Assembly: GCA_961205875.1 (NCBI GenBank)
Contig: OY540811.1
Location: 34,317,340-34,381,339 of the forward strand
Length of the DNA stretch: 64,000 bases
Reading direction: 5' to 3'
Origin: Sialis fuliginosa
Lineage: Eukaryota; Arthropoda; Insecta; Megaloptera; Sialidae
Shown here: one piece after another, positions 45,341-57,887 of the stretch
Position numbering within the stretch: the stretch's first letter is position 1
Layout: each line of letters starts with the position of its first letter
Notes under the pieces: generated by a model
Seen by the model: only the letters and a program-made list of their open reading frames with translations
What the model was told of the DNA's origin: nothing
Databases searched by the model: none
Position numbers and translations under genes: made by a program

Positions 45341-45639
45341 CTATTCAATCTCTATAATACGTATAAGAATGCCCCTTGACACTCATTGTAGATATTTCTT
45401 CTCTGTTTTGAACCATTTGATATATCATTTAAAATTATTTTTTCAAAAATTTACTATTTCAAAAAAATTAATAGAACATAAATTATATATAATAATTAAC
45501 TGTGCCCACGCGGCTTGGCTCGTGTGGGCTATGGAATTATTGTTTAGGATTTTTCAAAAATATACATAGTTGAATTAAGTACAAACACAATTAGTTATTA
45601 TTGTAATAATAACTAATAGTATACGAGCCAGCTGCAAAA

Positions 45640-46010
45640 TCGGTGTAGATTTAACAACCGTCTGCCGTTGTGGTTTTTTTGAAGTACTCACTCAGACAAA
45701 GCTCGGACGATGAGTTCGGTCCACCAGCTTGTAGGGATTTAAAAGATAGGGCCCACGAAAAATACGCACAAAAAAATCACTTAACAACCGTTTGAATGAG
45801 ACGGTTGCTTATAGTAGACCCCAATTAAAGATGTTTCAGATATACGGCAGAAATTTTTACGTAGGGGTTTAATTACAGGGGCCTCTCAAAATTTCAACCC
45901 AAAAAAATCAGATAACAACTGGTTGTAAATGTTTATTTGGACGTATACTTATATAAAAACATAATGGCAGAATTTTTTATGTAGGGACTTCGGTGCTATA
46001 AGGCCTACAA
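45640..46010 (+). repeat. Modular repeat with AACAACCGT and CGGCAGAAATTTTT words
   Basis: TTAACAACCGTCTGCCG, TTAACAACCGTTTGAATG, GATAACAACTGGTTG, and ACGGCAGAAATTTTTACG then TAGGG versus GGCAGAATTTTTTATGTAGG recur at irregular spacing. Continuous with the palindrome that follows, which carries the same TTCTGCCG word. Confidence 0.55.
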
Positions 46011-46020
46011 ATGGCTAGAA

Positions 46021-46700
46021 TTGGGCCCCAATCTTAAAAATGCTGTAAAATCTAAAATACCGAATGAAAATTTCTGCCGTGCGGTGTATGCCTTTGTTAT
46101 GAACTATAAAATAGATATATACCCAAGGCAGAAGTTTTTTATCATGCAGTTTCCCCTTTCAGCTCCCCCAAAAGGTAAATTTGGGTTAGTAATAAAATGC
46201 ACTAAAAAAATCATAACAAATAGGCCTATAGAGGCTTATAAACTTATAAAATGATAATATATTATTGTATGTAATTTTAGACACCCCCCCCCCCCTCACC
46301 ACTAAGAGAAAATTTGGGTTAGTAATAAAATTCGCTAAAAAATCATTACAATAAGGTCTATAATGGCTTATGAACTTTTAAAATGATAATATATTATTCT
46401 ATGAGGGGGGGCACGGGGGATGTCTAACATCACATACAATAATATATTATCGGTTTATAAGTTTATAAGCCTCTATAGGCCTATTTGTTATGATTTTTTT
46501 AGTGCATTTTATTACTAACCCAAATTAACCTTTTGGGGGAGCTGGGAGGGGAAACTGCATGATAAAAAACTTCTGCCATGGGTATATATCTATTTTATAG
46601 TTCATAACAAAGGCATACACCGCACGGCAGAAATTTTCATTCGGTATTTTAGATTTTACAGCATTTTTAAGATTGGGGTTTCGTGAACGAAAGAAAATTC
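46021..46700. repeat. Near-perfect palindrome with a third, direct copy in the loop
   Basis: Arms of about 250 bp (46024-46276 and 46428-46680) are almost identical inverted copies. Both read the same peptide (LKNAVKSKIPNENFCRAVYA...) from 46021 (+) and 46728 (-). The loop holds a diverged direct copy of the inner ~95 bp (TTTGGGTTAGTAATAAAATT ... GATAATATATTATTCTATG) plus a C-run and a G-run. Confidence 0.93.
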
Positions 46701-46799
46701 TACATCCAGACACACGCACAGCTGCCATACGGAAATTAACTTACGTTTTTTTACTAATTTTAAGTAGCAAAAGATACATTTTTCTTTCCGAAAATTATA

Positions 46800-47500
46800 A
46801 TTGCTTCCTTGCAATATCTAAGATACGAGAAGCTTTGTGATCGTTTAAGAATAAGGCAAAAAAAATGTTCTCCGTTTTCAAAATTTAAAATTTATCTTTC
46901 CGTTTCACGTCAAGACAAACACTTTTCGTTCCGTGTCTGTCTGTCTGTCCGTGTGTCCATCCGTCCGTGTGTGTGTCCGTCTAGCCCCTGAATCCTTGTT
47001 ACACGCATAACTCATGAACCACTGAACCGATATTGTTGAAACTTGGTCGGATGGTTGGGTCTGGCTTGAGGACGGTACCATTTCAAAATCATCAAAATCG
47101 TGTGTAAGGGGGAGGGGTGACACCCCAAAATATTTATTTTGTCAAGATATCTCAAGAACGACACATATTACGTGAAAATTTTATAGAATATTAAGTATTA
47201 AATTTCCTATAATATGGGTCTACAACGTTTGTTGTAAAATATTCCCTTACAAAGATTTATCTCAATTTATTTTAAAAATTCGTGTTTTGTTTTTCTAAAT
47301 TGATATTTACATATTAAACGTCATTTTGGCGTTTTAAATGTCATTTTGACGTAGTAAAATTGTATAAAAATTAAATGGTTAACCAATTCCAGACAATTTA
47401 TTTCAACACTATCGGTTTTTATTTAAATTGTTCAATAATTAACTACCTTTGGTGAATTTAGCACGAGGAAGCACTGTGAATTTACTTGGCAGATGTTTTT
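46800..47500 (-). repeat. Unclassified interspersed repeat, copy 3 (reversed)
   Basis: Reverse of 660-1530: GAGAAGCTTTGTGATCG, GTCTGTCTGTCCGTGTG, CATAACTCATGAACCACTG, AAGATATCTCAAGAACGA, GTCATTTTGGCG and TTTACTTGGCAGATG. It carries the longest GTCTGTCC run of the three copies. Confidence 0.75.
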
Positions 47501-47822
47501 TTTATTTTGACATATTGCTTTTTAAATATAAATCAGATCCTTAAAACTTAAGAGATAAATTTCTACAAAACAATACAATAATGTTGATCACTTTACGAAA
47601 TATTTCATAATTACAACTATGTACCTATTTATTAAACATATAAAGTTAGCAATATGTCATGTTTGTATATTTTCAAAGAATATTTGTAAATAAACACAAA
47701 ACTAGATCTTATCTAATTAGTAAATATCAATGTAATCAATAAAGTAATTTATAAAACATACCTGCCACCCAATTTCTTGTACGTGTTTTAACACTGCACA
47801 AATAAAATAGTTAATAGGTTAC

Positions 47823-48649
47823 TAGCCCAGTTAAGGAAGCAGTGAAAAGTGAGAAAAAGGGAAATTTAGAGGGCAAGCAATTTTATGATTGATTCTTATA
47901 GATTTTGAACCAGAGTATTTGAAAAAATAACCCGGACTAGCGAAAAGTGGTGCAACACCCTTAAAATGGGGTTTAAAGGTAAAAAGCCCATTTCAAACCG
48001 TTTTTAGAAATTATCACAAAATCTAAACCAACGATGGTGTATTTTTATGATTGATATATGTTCAGGACACTTAGATGAATCGATTGTGACCACATATATA
48101 CTAAATTTGGCCAAAAATTACGTCTTTCAAAGGGCTTAAAAGACGTAAAAATGCATCTTTTCGGGGAAAATAGTTTATAAATTAATAACTTTTGTTAAAA
48201 CCATCCAAATGACTCGTAACTAGACTCAAATTATTCTTGAAGTTCCAAAGAATAATGACCAACCATAGTTTAAAAAAATATTAGTAGTTTAACCAATGAA
48301 AATCGCTAGTTTAAGGGTAAGTGCATTTTTACGTCTTTTAGCCCTTTGGAAGAGGTAATTTTTGGCCAAATTTATTATATGTGGTCACAATCGATTCGTC
48401 TGATTGCCTGAACATATATCAACGATAAAAATATACCACGTCGCTTTAGATTTTGTGATAAATTGAAAAAACGGTGGGAAATGGGGTTTTCACCCTTAAA
48501 CTCCATTTTTAAGGGTGTTGCACCACTTTTGCTAGTCCGGGTTATTTTTTCGAATTATCCGGTTCAAAATCTATTATAATCACGTATTATCAATCATAAA
48601 ATTCCATGCCCCCTTAATTTCATGTCAAAATGCTTCCTTTACTGGGCTA
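47823..48649. repeat. Fold-back element (TAGCCCAGTTAAGGAAGCA ends)
   Basis: TAGCCCAGTTAAGGAAGCA and TGCTTCCTTTACTGGGCTA close an 827-bp element. The arms share AACCCGGACTAGC/GCTAGTCCGGGTT, TGGTGCAACACCCTTAAAA and GATTGTGACCACATATA-type words. Confidence 0.91.
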
Positions 48650-49177
48650 TACACTATACACAATATGAACACAATAAAATACAAGTACATCATGTATTTA
48701 TAAACAGAAACCAATACATGTTTGTAACAGATAAAACGGGCACGGCATAAAATTATTTTAAAATTGACATAAGAAATAATTTTGATAATTATATCGATAT
48801 AATATAAGGATCGAGTAGCCATGTTATTTGATTTATTAGATATACCAAAAAATACCTTATATTACATAAAATTTGAAAATGACAAAAGAGTGCATTATCA
48901 CGGAGAATACACCAGATTCCAAAATTTGAAGGAAATCGGACAACGGAAAGTTTGTTAAAAATCAGTTGCAAGATTTGTGTGCCACGCTCATTCATACATA
49001 CATACGTTTTGATTTGATTAAAATCTTGTAAAAATAAAAACACAACGTAATGGAGCAATTTCTATTGCGGTTTTTTTTACGCACTGTTTTCATGGTACCA
49101 ATTAACTGTGTAAATGGGGTGATTACTGTACAACAATATACAAGGGAAGTAATTATTTGACTAGTTTTTTAAATATT
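48650..49177. other. Intron stretch with nothing recognised
   Basis: Frames at 48625-48822 and 48789-49058 on the - strand are hydrophobic, A+T-driven and overlapping; no domain, copy or element end seen. Confidence 0.45.
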
Positions 49178-50088
49178 CGGGCGGTTACATTGGGTAATTA
49201 ATAATTCATTTGGGCAGTATTAAACTTTTTGTGCGGTAATTAAATCAATTGTGGCAGTAAAATGTAGCAAGTAATATACAAGATTTTGTTAAATTATTTA
49301 ATATTACAGCGGCAGTTAAAAACCTACTCGAGCAGTAGATTAAATAAATGGCCAGTGTAATATTTATTTGAGCGGTAAAATAATTGAATTGGGCAGTTAA
49401 AAAATAGTTCGATAGTTAGATAAATAGTTCGGCAGTTCGGTAGAAGTCGAATTGACTTTTGGTTGAAAAAAGCGGCACGCGTTTGTTACACAAAACCTAA
49501 CTAGGATATTTTTTGGGGGGAGGGGGAAATTTTTTTTTTTTATTGGGGCCAAATATTTTATAAATATGTATATTGTATGGAATAACCATCAGGGCCCCCG
49601 CTGGTTAAAAAATGCAGGAGGGCAGGGTCCCTTGCCCCTCCCCTTATGTTGTAACAAACTATAGACCAAATGGTTACACAATATAATATATACGTAAAAA
49701 TCGGGTATCATAATAAATGTGCAACAGAAAATTTATTATTTTTAAACAAAAAATTATTTTTGAACATAAAATTTCAAAATTCAAGTTAAAATAAATAAAT
49801 AATTTTAAATAAAATTTACCCCCCTAAAAAAAAATACCGAGACCCCCATCCTCCATCCCCCAGAAAAAGTATTTGCCTTCTCAGAAAAAAATGGTTACCG
49901 CTTACCCCAATATTTCTAACGGACCGATTCTGATTTAGGTACTGCTCACGTGTTACTGCCCAATCATTTATTTTACTTCCCAAAGTATTTATTCAATCAC
50001 CCATTTCATAATATAATACACCCAATATGTTATTGTACTTACGGTTTTTATTTTAATACTGACCGAAACTGTAATATATTACCGCCCG
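49178..50088. mobile_element. FB-like element whose ends are arrays of ~20-bp units
   Basis: Left end CGGGCGGTTA, right end TTACCGCCCG. The left zone (49178-49450) is a run of about a dozen degenerate ~20-bp units of form GGGCAGTWA plus an A+T-rich half. The right zone (about 49945-50088) holds about seven to eight such units in the opposite orientation. The middle carries a G+C-rich word CAGGAGGGCAGGGTCCCTTG. No reading frame. Confidence 0.7.
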
Positions 50089-51480
50089 TTTAAATCATAG
50101 CCATATAAGTATAAATAGCCATATAAATAAGTAGCACTGTATGATACAACAAAAATAACAATCGTTTACTTACCTGTCACGTTACTCTTCCTACTGCTAG
50201 ATTTCCAGAATCAAACTGATTTTCAAATTGAAATATTACAAATGATCATCTCGAGTTGTTTGTTGACAACCAATCAGAAGTTAGTATTGTTCAAATCAAT
50301 AGAAATATAAGAGGATTAAGCCAATTAACTCTTTGATCTCCATAAGATGTAGGTATACCTTTAAAATTAAAAACAAGATTATCAAATGTAACATATACGA
50401 CAAAAGCGGTATCTATCAAATAAGGAGAATTTAATCTTGAAAACGTGCTTGTTTTTATTAATATACAGGAGGGTTCAGCACTTGAACAGTAAATTAAGAC
50501 AAATATTTTAAGCAAAAAACATTATATGAAAATGTATCAGAAAAATTTTCGTGAGGGGGCTACAGCCCTCCAAATATTTTATTCAAATTTATTTTTATTT
50601 AATATCTGGAGAACCTATTAAACTAAAGTTATGAAAATTGATACAAGGGTTAGTATTAATAAGTTATCTATTTCCGATATTAAGCAACTATAATTTAAAC
50701 CAGGGCTGTATGGAGTTAAGATATTCGTAAAATAAGGAAACAGCCATTATAGAACAATGAAAAATGCACAAAATCGCTATTGTAACAGTTTTCCTTGTTT
50801 ATGCACCATTGTTAGCATATATCTCATAGAAACATTACAGATATAAGAAACAATGGTGCCAAACAAAAAATATCAAAACATAATGATAGCAGAAATTGTT
50901 TCCTTATTTACAGATAAATCAAAATTTTTTACCAAACAGAAAAAAATGCTTTAAAATGCAATTTTTTTATTTCTTTGGTATTGTAACATTTAAAAAAAAT
51001 GATGTTCCCTTGTTTGGGCACTACTGTATTATTTATCAATTATTAATTGTAGGTAAATGAAACAACGCCCCAAACAAAAGAACCTTTAATTTTAGATAGG
51101 TATTCAGTGTGTCCCATGATAGATGTAACAAGAGGTGTAGTGAACAAAAAAATTTCAAATTTTGGAGTGCATTTGGTGATCGAGTCCTGTTTGGTGGGTG
51201 TTTTATAAGCAAAATTGTAAAAATTACCAAGAACAAACTACCTATATTTTTCAAAATATGAAAAAAAATTTTTAGAGCATTAAAAAAAACTTTCAATAAA
51301 TTATGTAGATATTAAGTGAAAAGTAGGATTGGAAACAACTTAATATCAAATCGATAAACAAATTAAATATTTACCGATGCATTTGTTGACCAATTTGTTA
51401 TTATTTGATGTAACTGCCCCTAACATAAGCACTTTCGATTCTTCACCTAAATTCTTTATAATATAATTGTTTCGATATTA
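50089..51480. other. Intron stretch with no certain feature
   Basis: CACCATTGTTAGCATATAT and GAAACAATGGTGCC near 50802-50860 form a loose inverted pair. GTGTCCCATGATAGATGTAAC at 51111 looks like a mariner-type arm. Frames at 50291 and 51036 are not convincing. Confidence 0.4.
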
Positions 51481-51486
51481 TTATAT

Positions 51487-51630
51487 TATATTTCAATACT
51501 TCTTCATTAGGAAGTGCTTTAGCGTAAACCAACTGATTGTCCCGACCTCATAAAAAAGTCCAATATTGACAAGTCCGGGGATCTCGGTGGCCACTTTATG
51601 GGTCCATTCCTGGCAAAATTTTGTTTGTTT
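51487..51630 (-). pseudogene. Mariner/Tc-like transposase, C-terminal fossil
   Basis: The - strand reads ARNGPIKWPPRSPDLSILDF then FMRSGQSVYAKALPNEEVLK. The WPPRSPDL..LDFF motif is the third-Asp signature of the insect mariner/Tc-like family whose usual form is WPPRSPDLTPLDFFLWG, followed by KSLVY and a P..EEL helix. Only about 48 residues survive, with no inverted ends detected. The family resembles the source of the relic in 10138-11004 and 30754-31625 but covers a different part. Confidence 0.88.
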
Positions 51631-51639
51631 GTTCTTGGT

Positions 51640-52692
51640 TATTTTTACTTATTTATGGACTGTGCAATAGAGGTTATCATGTAAATGAAAGAAAAAACAA
51701 CATTAATTCAATTTAAAAAACTGTCAAATGTTGTAAAATATTCCCTTAAATATAGACAACCTCTATGATCTAGTACGAACCCTAAATAAAGAAAATAAAA
51801 ATTCAAGTTAAACATTTTCATTGATTATGACACCAAATTTCATAAAAATATCGTACTTGTTTGGATAAAATTGGTTAAATGATCTGACCTAAAACTGTAA
51901 CGTGTTTAGGATTAATTCCATGTAAATTGCTAATTTTAGTTGCAATCATAAACATTATAAATATTGTCTTAATTTCAACTTTTGTTGCTGCCCTTGTTTG
52001 GACGCCGTTATTTTATTTATAAAAAACATTAAAATTACAACAAATTCCAACACTATCAAACATAAAAGGCTTTAGTTAACAATACAATAAGAGTACTTAT
52101 ATTAGAATGTTTTTTTTCCTATTTGCGCACAACTTCGTAGTAAGATGTTTTCTTGTTCAGGTGCAATTGCATAATTGATCAAATATAAATTACAGATAAA
52201 TCAAACAATTCCACCAAACAAAGAAATCGATTGAGGCTTCCGTGGTGATCTTGAATGGATCCTGGCTTCTGGGTGTAAGCCGCGTCGATTTGGTCGTGTT
52301 ATCGAATATAACAAATACAAATTACAAAATTTCTTATTCCTTTAGTCATTTTTGACTTATTTTTTCTATTTTCTTATGCTGCGCATTAGGGGTTTTCAAT
52401 TAAATATAATAAGAGATTTCACTACTACGCAACCGAAATAAATGAAAACCATAAATATTCTATAAGCATTAATTTCAAATTTCAAGTGTTTCTTATGAAG
52501 ATTGCTTTTTCTTTAATGGATGCTGAGTATTAAAGGCTATCAATTAAATAATAAGACAACCTTTAGTACACACCCCAAATAAAGAAAATAAAGATTCAAA
52601 CACCAAAACAGCATGTTACGAGTATTATTAACTTTTTAGGTATCCTGATGATTACATTTTTACCTTCGTTACACGCTACGCAACAAAATATA
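51640..52692. other. Intron stretch with two repeat pieces
   Basis: 52087-52400 matches 42877-43160. 52255-52305 (ATGGATCCTGGCTTCTGGGT, AAGCCGCGTCGATTTGGTCG) matches the repeat at 60147-60292. 51640-52086 shows nothing recognisable. Confidence 0.6.
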
Positions 52693-53062
52693 TACAGGTG
52701 AGTAAAAATATGGAATATTGTTCATATTTTCTAAAATATTAATTATTAAAAAAATGTTTTTGTAGCATTTTTTAGAGAAATTATGTATATAAAATTAACA
52801 TTACATATAAGAAAATATGTGTAGACGTATAAATGTTGTTGTTATATCGTAATATACAAGGCAATAAATATAATATTATAACAATCATAATACTGTAGCT
52901 GACGTTGGTTCCAATAGGAGAGCGTTTTATATACGCTCGCACGTGAGAGGTAGGGGTAGCCTTCGGTCGGAGCGTGTTAGACTTAATTTCGGCAGCTTGC
53001 GAGGCGACGACACATATTGTCGCGCTAATAAGGATTATTCCATATTTTTTACTTACTCTGTA
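52693..53062. mobile_element. TA-flanked TIR element, 370 bp
   Basis: TACAGGTGAGTAAAAATATG ... CATATTTTTTACTTACTCTG then TA, flanked by TA on both sides. The imperfect ~28-bp inverted ends are Tc1/mariner-like. The interior contains a G+C-rich block (about 52910-53030) unlike its arms. Confidence 0.8.
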
Positions 53063-54055
53063 TAAATATAATCAACATTCGATAAAGATCCTCATTAATT
53101 CTAATTATTTTTGCAAAGAAAAGTATGCGTTGGCAAATAACACTTAATTTCAGCTGTAATATTTTCTTTTATTGAGTGGAAATTGTTGGATTTATCTTAA
53201 TTTAATATAACAGAAAACTCAAACAATTCCACCAAATAAACAAAAAATATTAATATAAATATTTTCTTGAAACTGATCGCCATTTTGTAATTTTCTTATG
53301 TAGATACTTCCTGGACCTCATTGCTTCCTACATCTGATATAAAACAATACAGATACAAGAGACGATAACATTAAAAAAGAAATATTAACTTATTGTTAGT
53401 AATCAATCATATTACTATCCAGGAAAAACTGAAATATTTTACCAGCAACACATTATTTGTACATGAAACTAATATAACATGATACAAATAAGCATAGCAG
53501 GCAAATATACATCAACAATCACGAATATTAAACGAAACTGACCAACAATTACCTTATTGTTAGTTAACTCTTCTTACTTATTTATTATCATAGCTGAACT
53601 GAATTTCAAATTACAAAGCTGCCATATTTATACCCAAAAATATTGCAATCATCTACAAAAATGGAATTGATAATCAATTAGGTGTCAGTATCGGACAAGG
53701 ATTAGTAAGTAGGCAGATACCGGGATTAAGATAGTTGATTTATTGATCCTTATGGTGTCTTTAACTTGGTTGTTTATTACCTGAATTATAAGAATTGTAA
53801 AGTTGAAAATTTTAATCTAACAAGAGAAAACTTACAGTTTCTGTTTATATAATTTTGCGAATTTATTTCAAAAGTGACAAAGAAAAAAATGAACAATCTA
53901 AAAAAAATTGTTTTTAAATCCTTCTCGTATTTTTTCCTTACATTGATAATATTTTTTTACATTATTCTGGGTATAATCTAAGCTATTATTCCCCGTAAAT
54001 TTTCTAATTAATCTTAAAATAAAATCAACATTAATTTCAGATTATATCTGTATAA
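53063..54055. other. Intron stretch with nothing recognised
   Basis: A+T-rich, no copies, ends or frames of note. Confidence 0.45.
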
Positions 54056-54210
54056 GTAACTAGCGCATTGGGCGCATTGTTACCCGACTTAATATCCACA
54101 AATAATAGTGACTTAAAATATTTTTATTTTAATTGTTCAATAATTAACTACCTTTTGTCAATATAGCACGAGAAAGCCCTGTGTATTTACTTGGCACATG
54201 TTTTTTTTAA
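54056..54210 (-). repeat. Two repeat fragments
   Basis: ACTAGCGCATTGGGCGCATTG with TTACCCGACTTAATATCC resembles, in reverse, CGGGTCCAATGCGCTAG at 42844-42860. 54127-54210 (TAATTAACTACCTTTTGTC, TTTACTTGGCACATG) is the last part of the repeat family at 660/14925/46800. Confidence 0.55.
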
Positions 54211-55419
54211 TATCTATTCTAATAAAACAATAAAAATAAATTGTCATATTTTAAATTTTTAAGAAATCGAATGGACTAATGACCTAAATATAATTTAATA
54301 ATACGCCATCTTAGTTTGACCTTTTCAGTCAACTCCGTGGTTGCTTTCTATTTTTATAGAATGTTTTGCGTGAGTTTGTTAGGGAGCACGGCAGCAGATG
54401 AAAAGGGAAGTTGCTAATGGACCTTTCATAGTAAGTAGATACAAACAGGGTGACCGGGATTATAGAAGTTATGTGAGGAGTCAGTGAGGTTTTACACATA
54501 AACATAGTATTAGTATTTCGTAGAAACGTGATCATATTTGTAAATATTACGAATTACGACCAAAACAAATTTCGGTAAATTTTCATAATACTGTATTTAA
54601 TAAGTAAGGTATTAAAATCCTGTATATTTTTCATATTATATACCTTTTATATATACCTTTATTTAAAATTGTTATCAAACATCGCAATCAGTTTGGTTAC
54701 ACTTTGTAAGCTTAGCTTAAACAAAAACAAGTCATATTATGTACATTATCACATAATCATCACAAAACAATAAAAACTATTATGAATAAAATACTTCAGA
54801 TCAGGGTTAAAAGACTTAAATTGAAAATCAGTTCTCAAGGCAGGCAGAGCATATAAATTTAGGACCCAGATTTTCTACGTTGTTGATGGTTTTACGATGG
54901 GCACTGGTCTCAAGTCTACTTGAAAATAAAATAAAGTTATTGAAAAAAATAACAAAAAGTGTTACAAACGAATAAGCGGTATCTATAATAATGGTTCCTA
55001 ATATCATCCCCGATTAGAATTTTTCTCTCGAATTTGAAATTTAATTTTTTTTTAATGAAACAGGTGCATAACCATAAACTTTTTTGCATCGTCATTCATC
55101 ATTAGAAAGAACAAAAGATATATTGATCTACCTATAATGTATATATCTAACATTATTGTAATCAAAAGATAATTGTTGAAGAAAACTTATCTTTTACCTT
55201 TTTTTTTCTTTAAAAAAAAAACGCAAAGTAGATTTGAGCTACCACCTTCAAAATTACCAAAATGGCTGTGAAACTTTAAATATTTTTAGTTTCAGTAATT
55301 GATTTGAGATGCGTACTAGTTACTTTCGGAGATAGACAAGAGGACGAAATTTGGCGACTATACATTTTTCATAAAATAGCTTATCAACATATCCTATTTT
55401 TTTTAATAATTAATTTTAA
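54211..55419. other. Intron stretch with nothing recognised
   Basis: The stretch 54330-54540 is less A+T-rich, but its - strand frame (54329-54535) has no recognisable features. Confidence 0.4.
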
Positions 55420-55866
55420 CAGATATTTCGATTCGGTCCAATTTTCAGTTTTTAATTATCGCCGTAGTTTGGTTTTGGTTTAAAAAATACCAGTTACATT
55501 CGGTTTGGGTCCACGGTTCCGTTTGCATACCTGAAATAAATTTATCATATACTTATAAATTTAAACACGATTTATAGTGAGTAGATGCAATTGTACTACA
55601 TATTTGGCTGTCCTCTTTTGAAACTTTGTGAAGTTGGCAAGCCTACTGTAAACACGAAACGGAACAAGGGGGTGTAGCGCTGTCTGTACAGTAACTCTTT
55701 TGTTTAGACACTTCTGGGTTAATTTTCCACATTAAAGTAAAATGATATCACAGTTTTCAAGGAAACACTGAATCTGATACGACGCGCCGTAAGGAAGCGT
55801 GTTAACTAGACATTATAACAAATTGAAGATAAAGCAGGAGATCGCAGACAACAGATACACATATAC

Positions 55867-55896
55867 AAACACACACACACACACACACGCACACAC
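55867..55896. repeat. (CA)n microsatellite
   Basis: About fourteen CA units with a single CG interruption. Confidence 0.97.
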
Positions 55897-56075
55897 ATAT
55901 AATACATAACTGTAATAATCTGTTAATATTTGTAGACTACAAGATGAAACAACTGCGTAAATAATGTTAACACGTTCAAGGCGATTGTTCATTATATTAG
56001 TTGAAAACATTGATATGAAGAAACACCTATGAATTAGTTGTACAAAAAAATTATAATTAATTTTTATCGATTTTT

Positions 56076-56900
56076 AGGGTTTCGTAGAAAACTAAGAACC
56101 CTTATAGTTTCGCTCTGTCCGTCTGTCTATATAAATTTTATACATATTAAGATGAAATTTGGTACACGGACGTAGATTGATAACCCAAAAACATAAATGA
56201 TAAGATAATTGACAAAAAAAATTTTTGGGCCCCCTTCTCATAGATTGAAAAGTATACTCAAATTTTTTTTCATTTATCCCATTGAGTGAGGTGTATTAAG
56301 ATAGCTCTCCTAAAACGCAACAAAAAATGTTTTAGGACCTTTTGATTTTAACTCTTCAGTCACGATATATTTGCTTTCAAAGTCGTTATCAGAGCATCCC
56401 CCCCTCTATTTTCTAAACTATTGATGTATAAAATCTGAAAAAAATCAAGAATTATTTATTTTCAATGAAAATTATAGTGAACACTGTCAAAAAATCTTGG
56501 ACCCCCCCCCCCCATAGACTAAAAAGTTTACTCACTTTTTTTCATTAACGCCATTGAGTGGGATGTTTTTAAATATGTCTTTTGATTTTAATCCTTCAGT
56601 CACGATATATTTTCTTTTAAAAATGGTTTCTAATTTCTAAACTATATCTTATGTAAAAATCTGAAAAATATGCAGAATGAAGCTTTTAACTATTAAAAAT
56701 TATAACGAACATAGTTTATGAAAAATGTTGAAATAACTTTTTTTTACAAATCGTCATACGAACACCACTTTTATGGAGATTTCATATTTCGTGAACATGA
56801 AAAAAACTCGCATAACATTATCAAGTAGAGAATGCTAATGAAAACGGCTACGGAACCCTATTAAGTGCGTGCCCAATACGCACATGGTCATTTTACTTAA
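56076..56900 (+). repeat. GGGTTCCGTAG-type interspersed repeat, copy 3
   Basis: TTAGGGTTTCGTAGAAAACT, AAGAACCCTTATAG, TCTGTCCGTCTGTCTA, AAGATGAAATTTGGTACACG. An internal block (TTCAGTCACGATATATTTG with a preceding CCCATTGAGTGAGGTG) occurs twice (about 56275-56390 and 56545-56620). The far end is CGGAACCCTATTAAGTGCGT then GCCCAATACGCACATGG. Longest copy in the window. Confidence 0.82.
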
Positions 56901-57887
56901 TTTTGTTATTTGAATGGGTACTTGATTAGGAAAATAATTGGCTGCTGTGGCCACCGCATGACTTTCTTATACATTATTGTACGGAAGCGAATGTCTTGAA
57001 AACGTTAGTAGCCGGAAAAGTATGGGAACTGTGCCATTGAATCAATTTAACTATTTTTTTCTCGTAGGTAGCTTTTTAAGTTAAATTAAATCGCCCTAAA
57101 TATCTGTGCTTCAATATGTTCATGTTTGCTTAGATAATTTTTATTTAAAAAAAAATCTTATCTTTAGTTTTTAATGCAAGAATATTCGCTAGTTTGTTAC
57201 GGCAATGTGATTTGTTACTACTAAAGATGATTATGAACATTTCGAAGCGATTTGGGGTGATTTTTTGTTACTTAAAAAGCAACATAATATGATAAAAATT
57301 CAGTTGCACAGTTCCCATAGTTTCCTGGCTACTACCTCTATATTTTGTCAGGCCATGGGCCCCGTTAAATTTCCGGTATGGCTCCAGGCTAGTCCAGCCC
57401 TGTTTAGCAACAAATTAGAGATGTTTTAAAAGTATTAAGACACTCGCACTCGCCCGCGCCACGCTCGCGCCACGCCGATACGACCACATGCGAATTTATA
57501 CGAGTATGTTATACCCTATGAATCAGTTTGGAATTTTGATATATTGGGTACATACAAGGTATAATATATGAAAAAATTGTGATTGCTCTCTCGAGTACAA
57601 TATATACATTGTATATAGTGTTTTTTTATATTTTAAATTTTATAAAAAAAATTTCTGGTTTACTATGTACAGAAGATCATAATAAAATTACTTCTGATGA
57701 GTCATAAGTACCTCTATAATATACTACAAGCACCATCAAATTTGATTGACAGATTATCAAAACAAATTTTTTTTGATAATAAAAAAACAAATTTTCGAAA
57801 ACTATAAATTTTTGGAAGCTAATATTTGGTCAGGTTCAAAGTTAGATAAAATGTGACTTCCAAGAAAATAATCAGCCAATTAGGCAT
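56901..57887. other. Intron stretch; one loose inverted pair
   Basis: GGGAACTGTGCCATTGAAT near 57030 and CAGTTGCACAGTTCCCATAG near 57301 form a loose inverted pair with CCGGAAAA/CTGGCTACTACC words, possibly a decayed fold-back of about 330 bp. 57430-57490 is a short G+C-rich patch (CTCGCCCGCGCCACGCTCGC). Confidence 0.4.

Noticed and set aside
46021-46728. Two frames on opposite strands encoding almost the same 49-residue peptide
   Set aside because: Consequence of the palindrome; no independent evidence for coding.
12266-55896. Possible CRISPR array or satellite from simple repeats
   Set aside because: Only short microsatellites, (AAT)n and (CA)n; no spacer-separated repeats, and the genome is animal.
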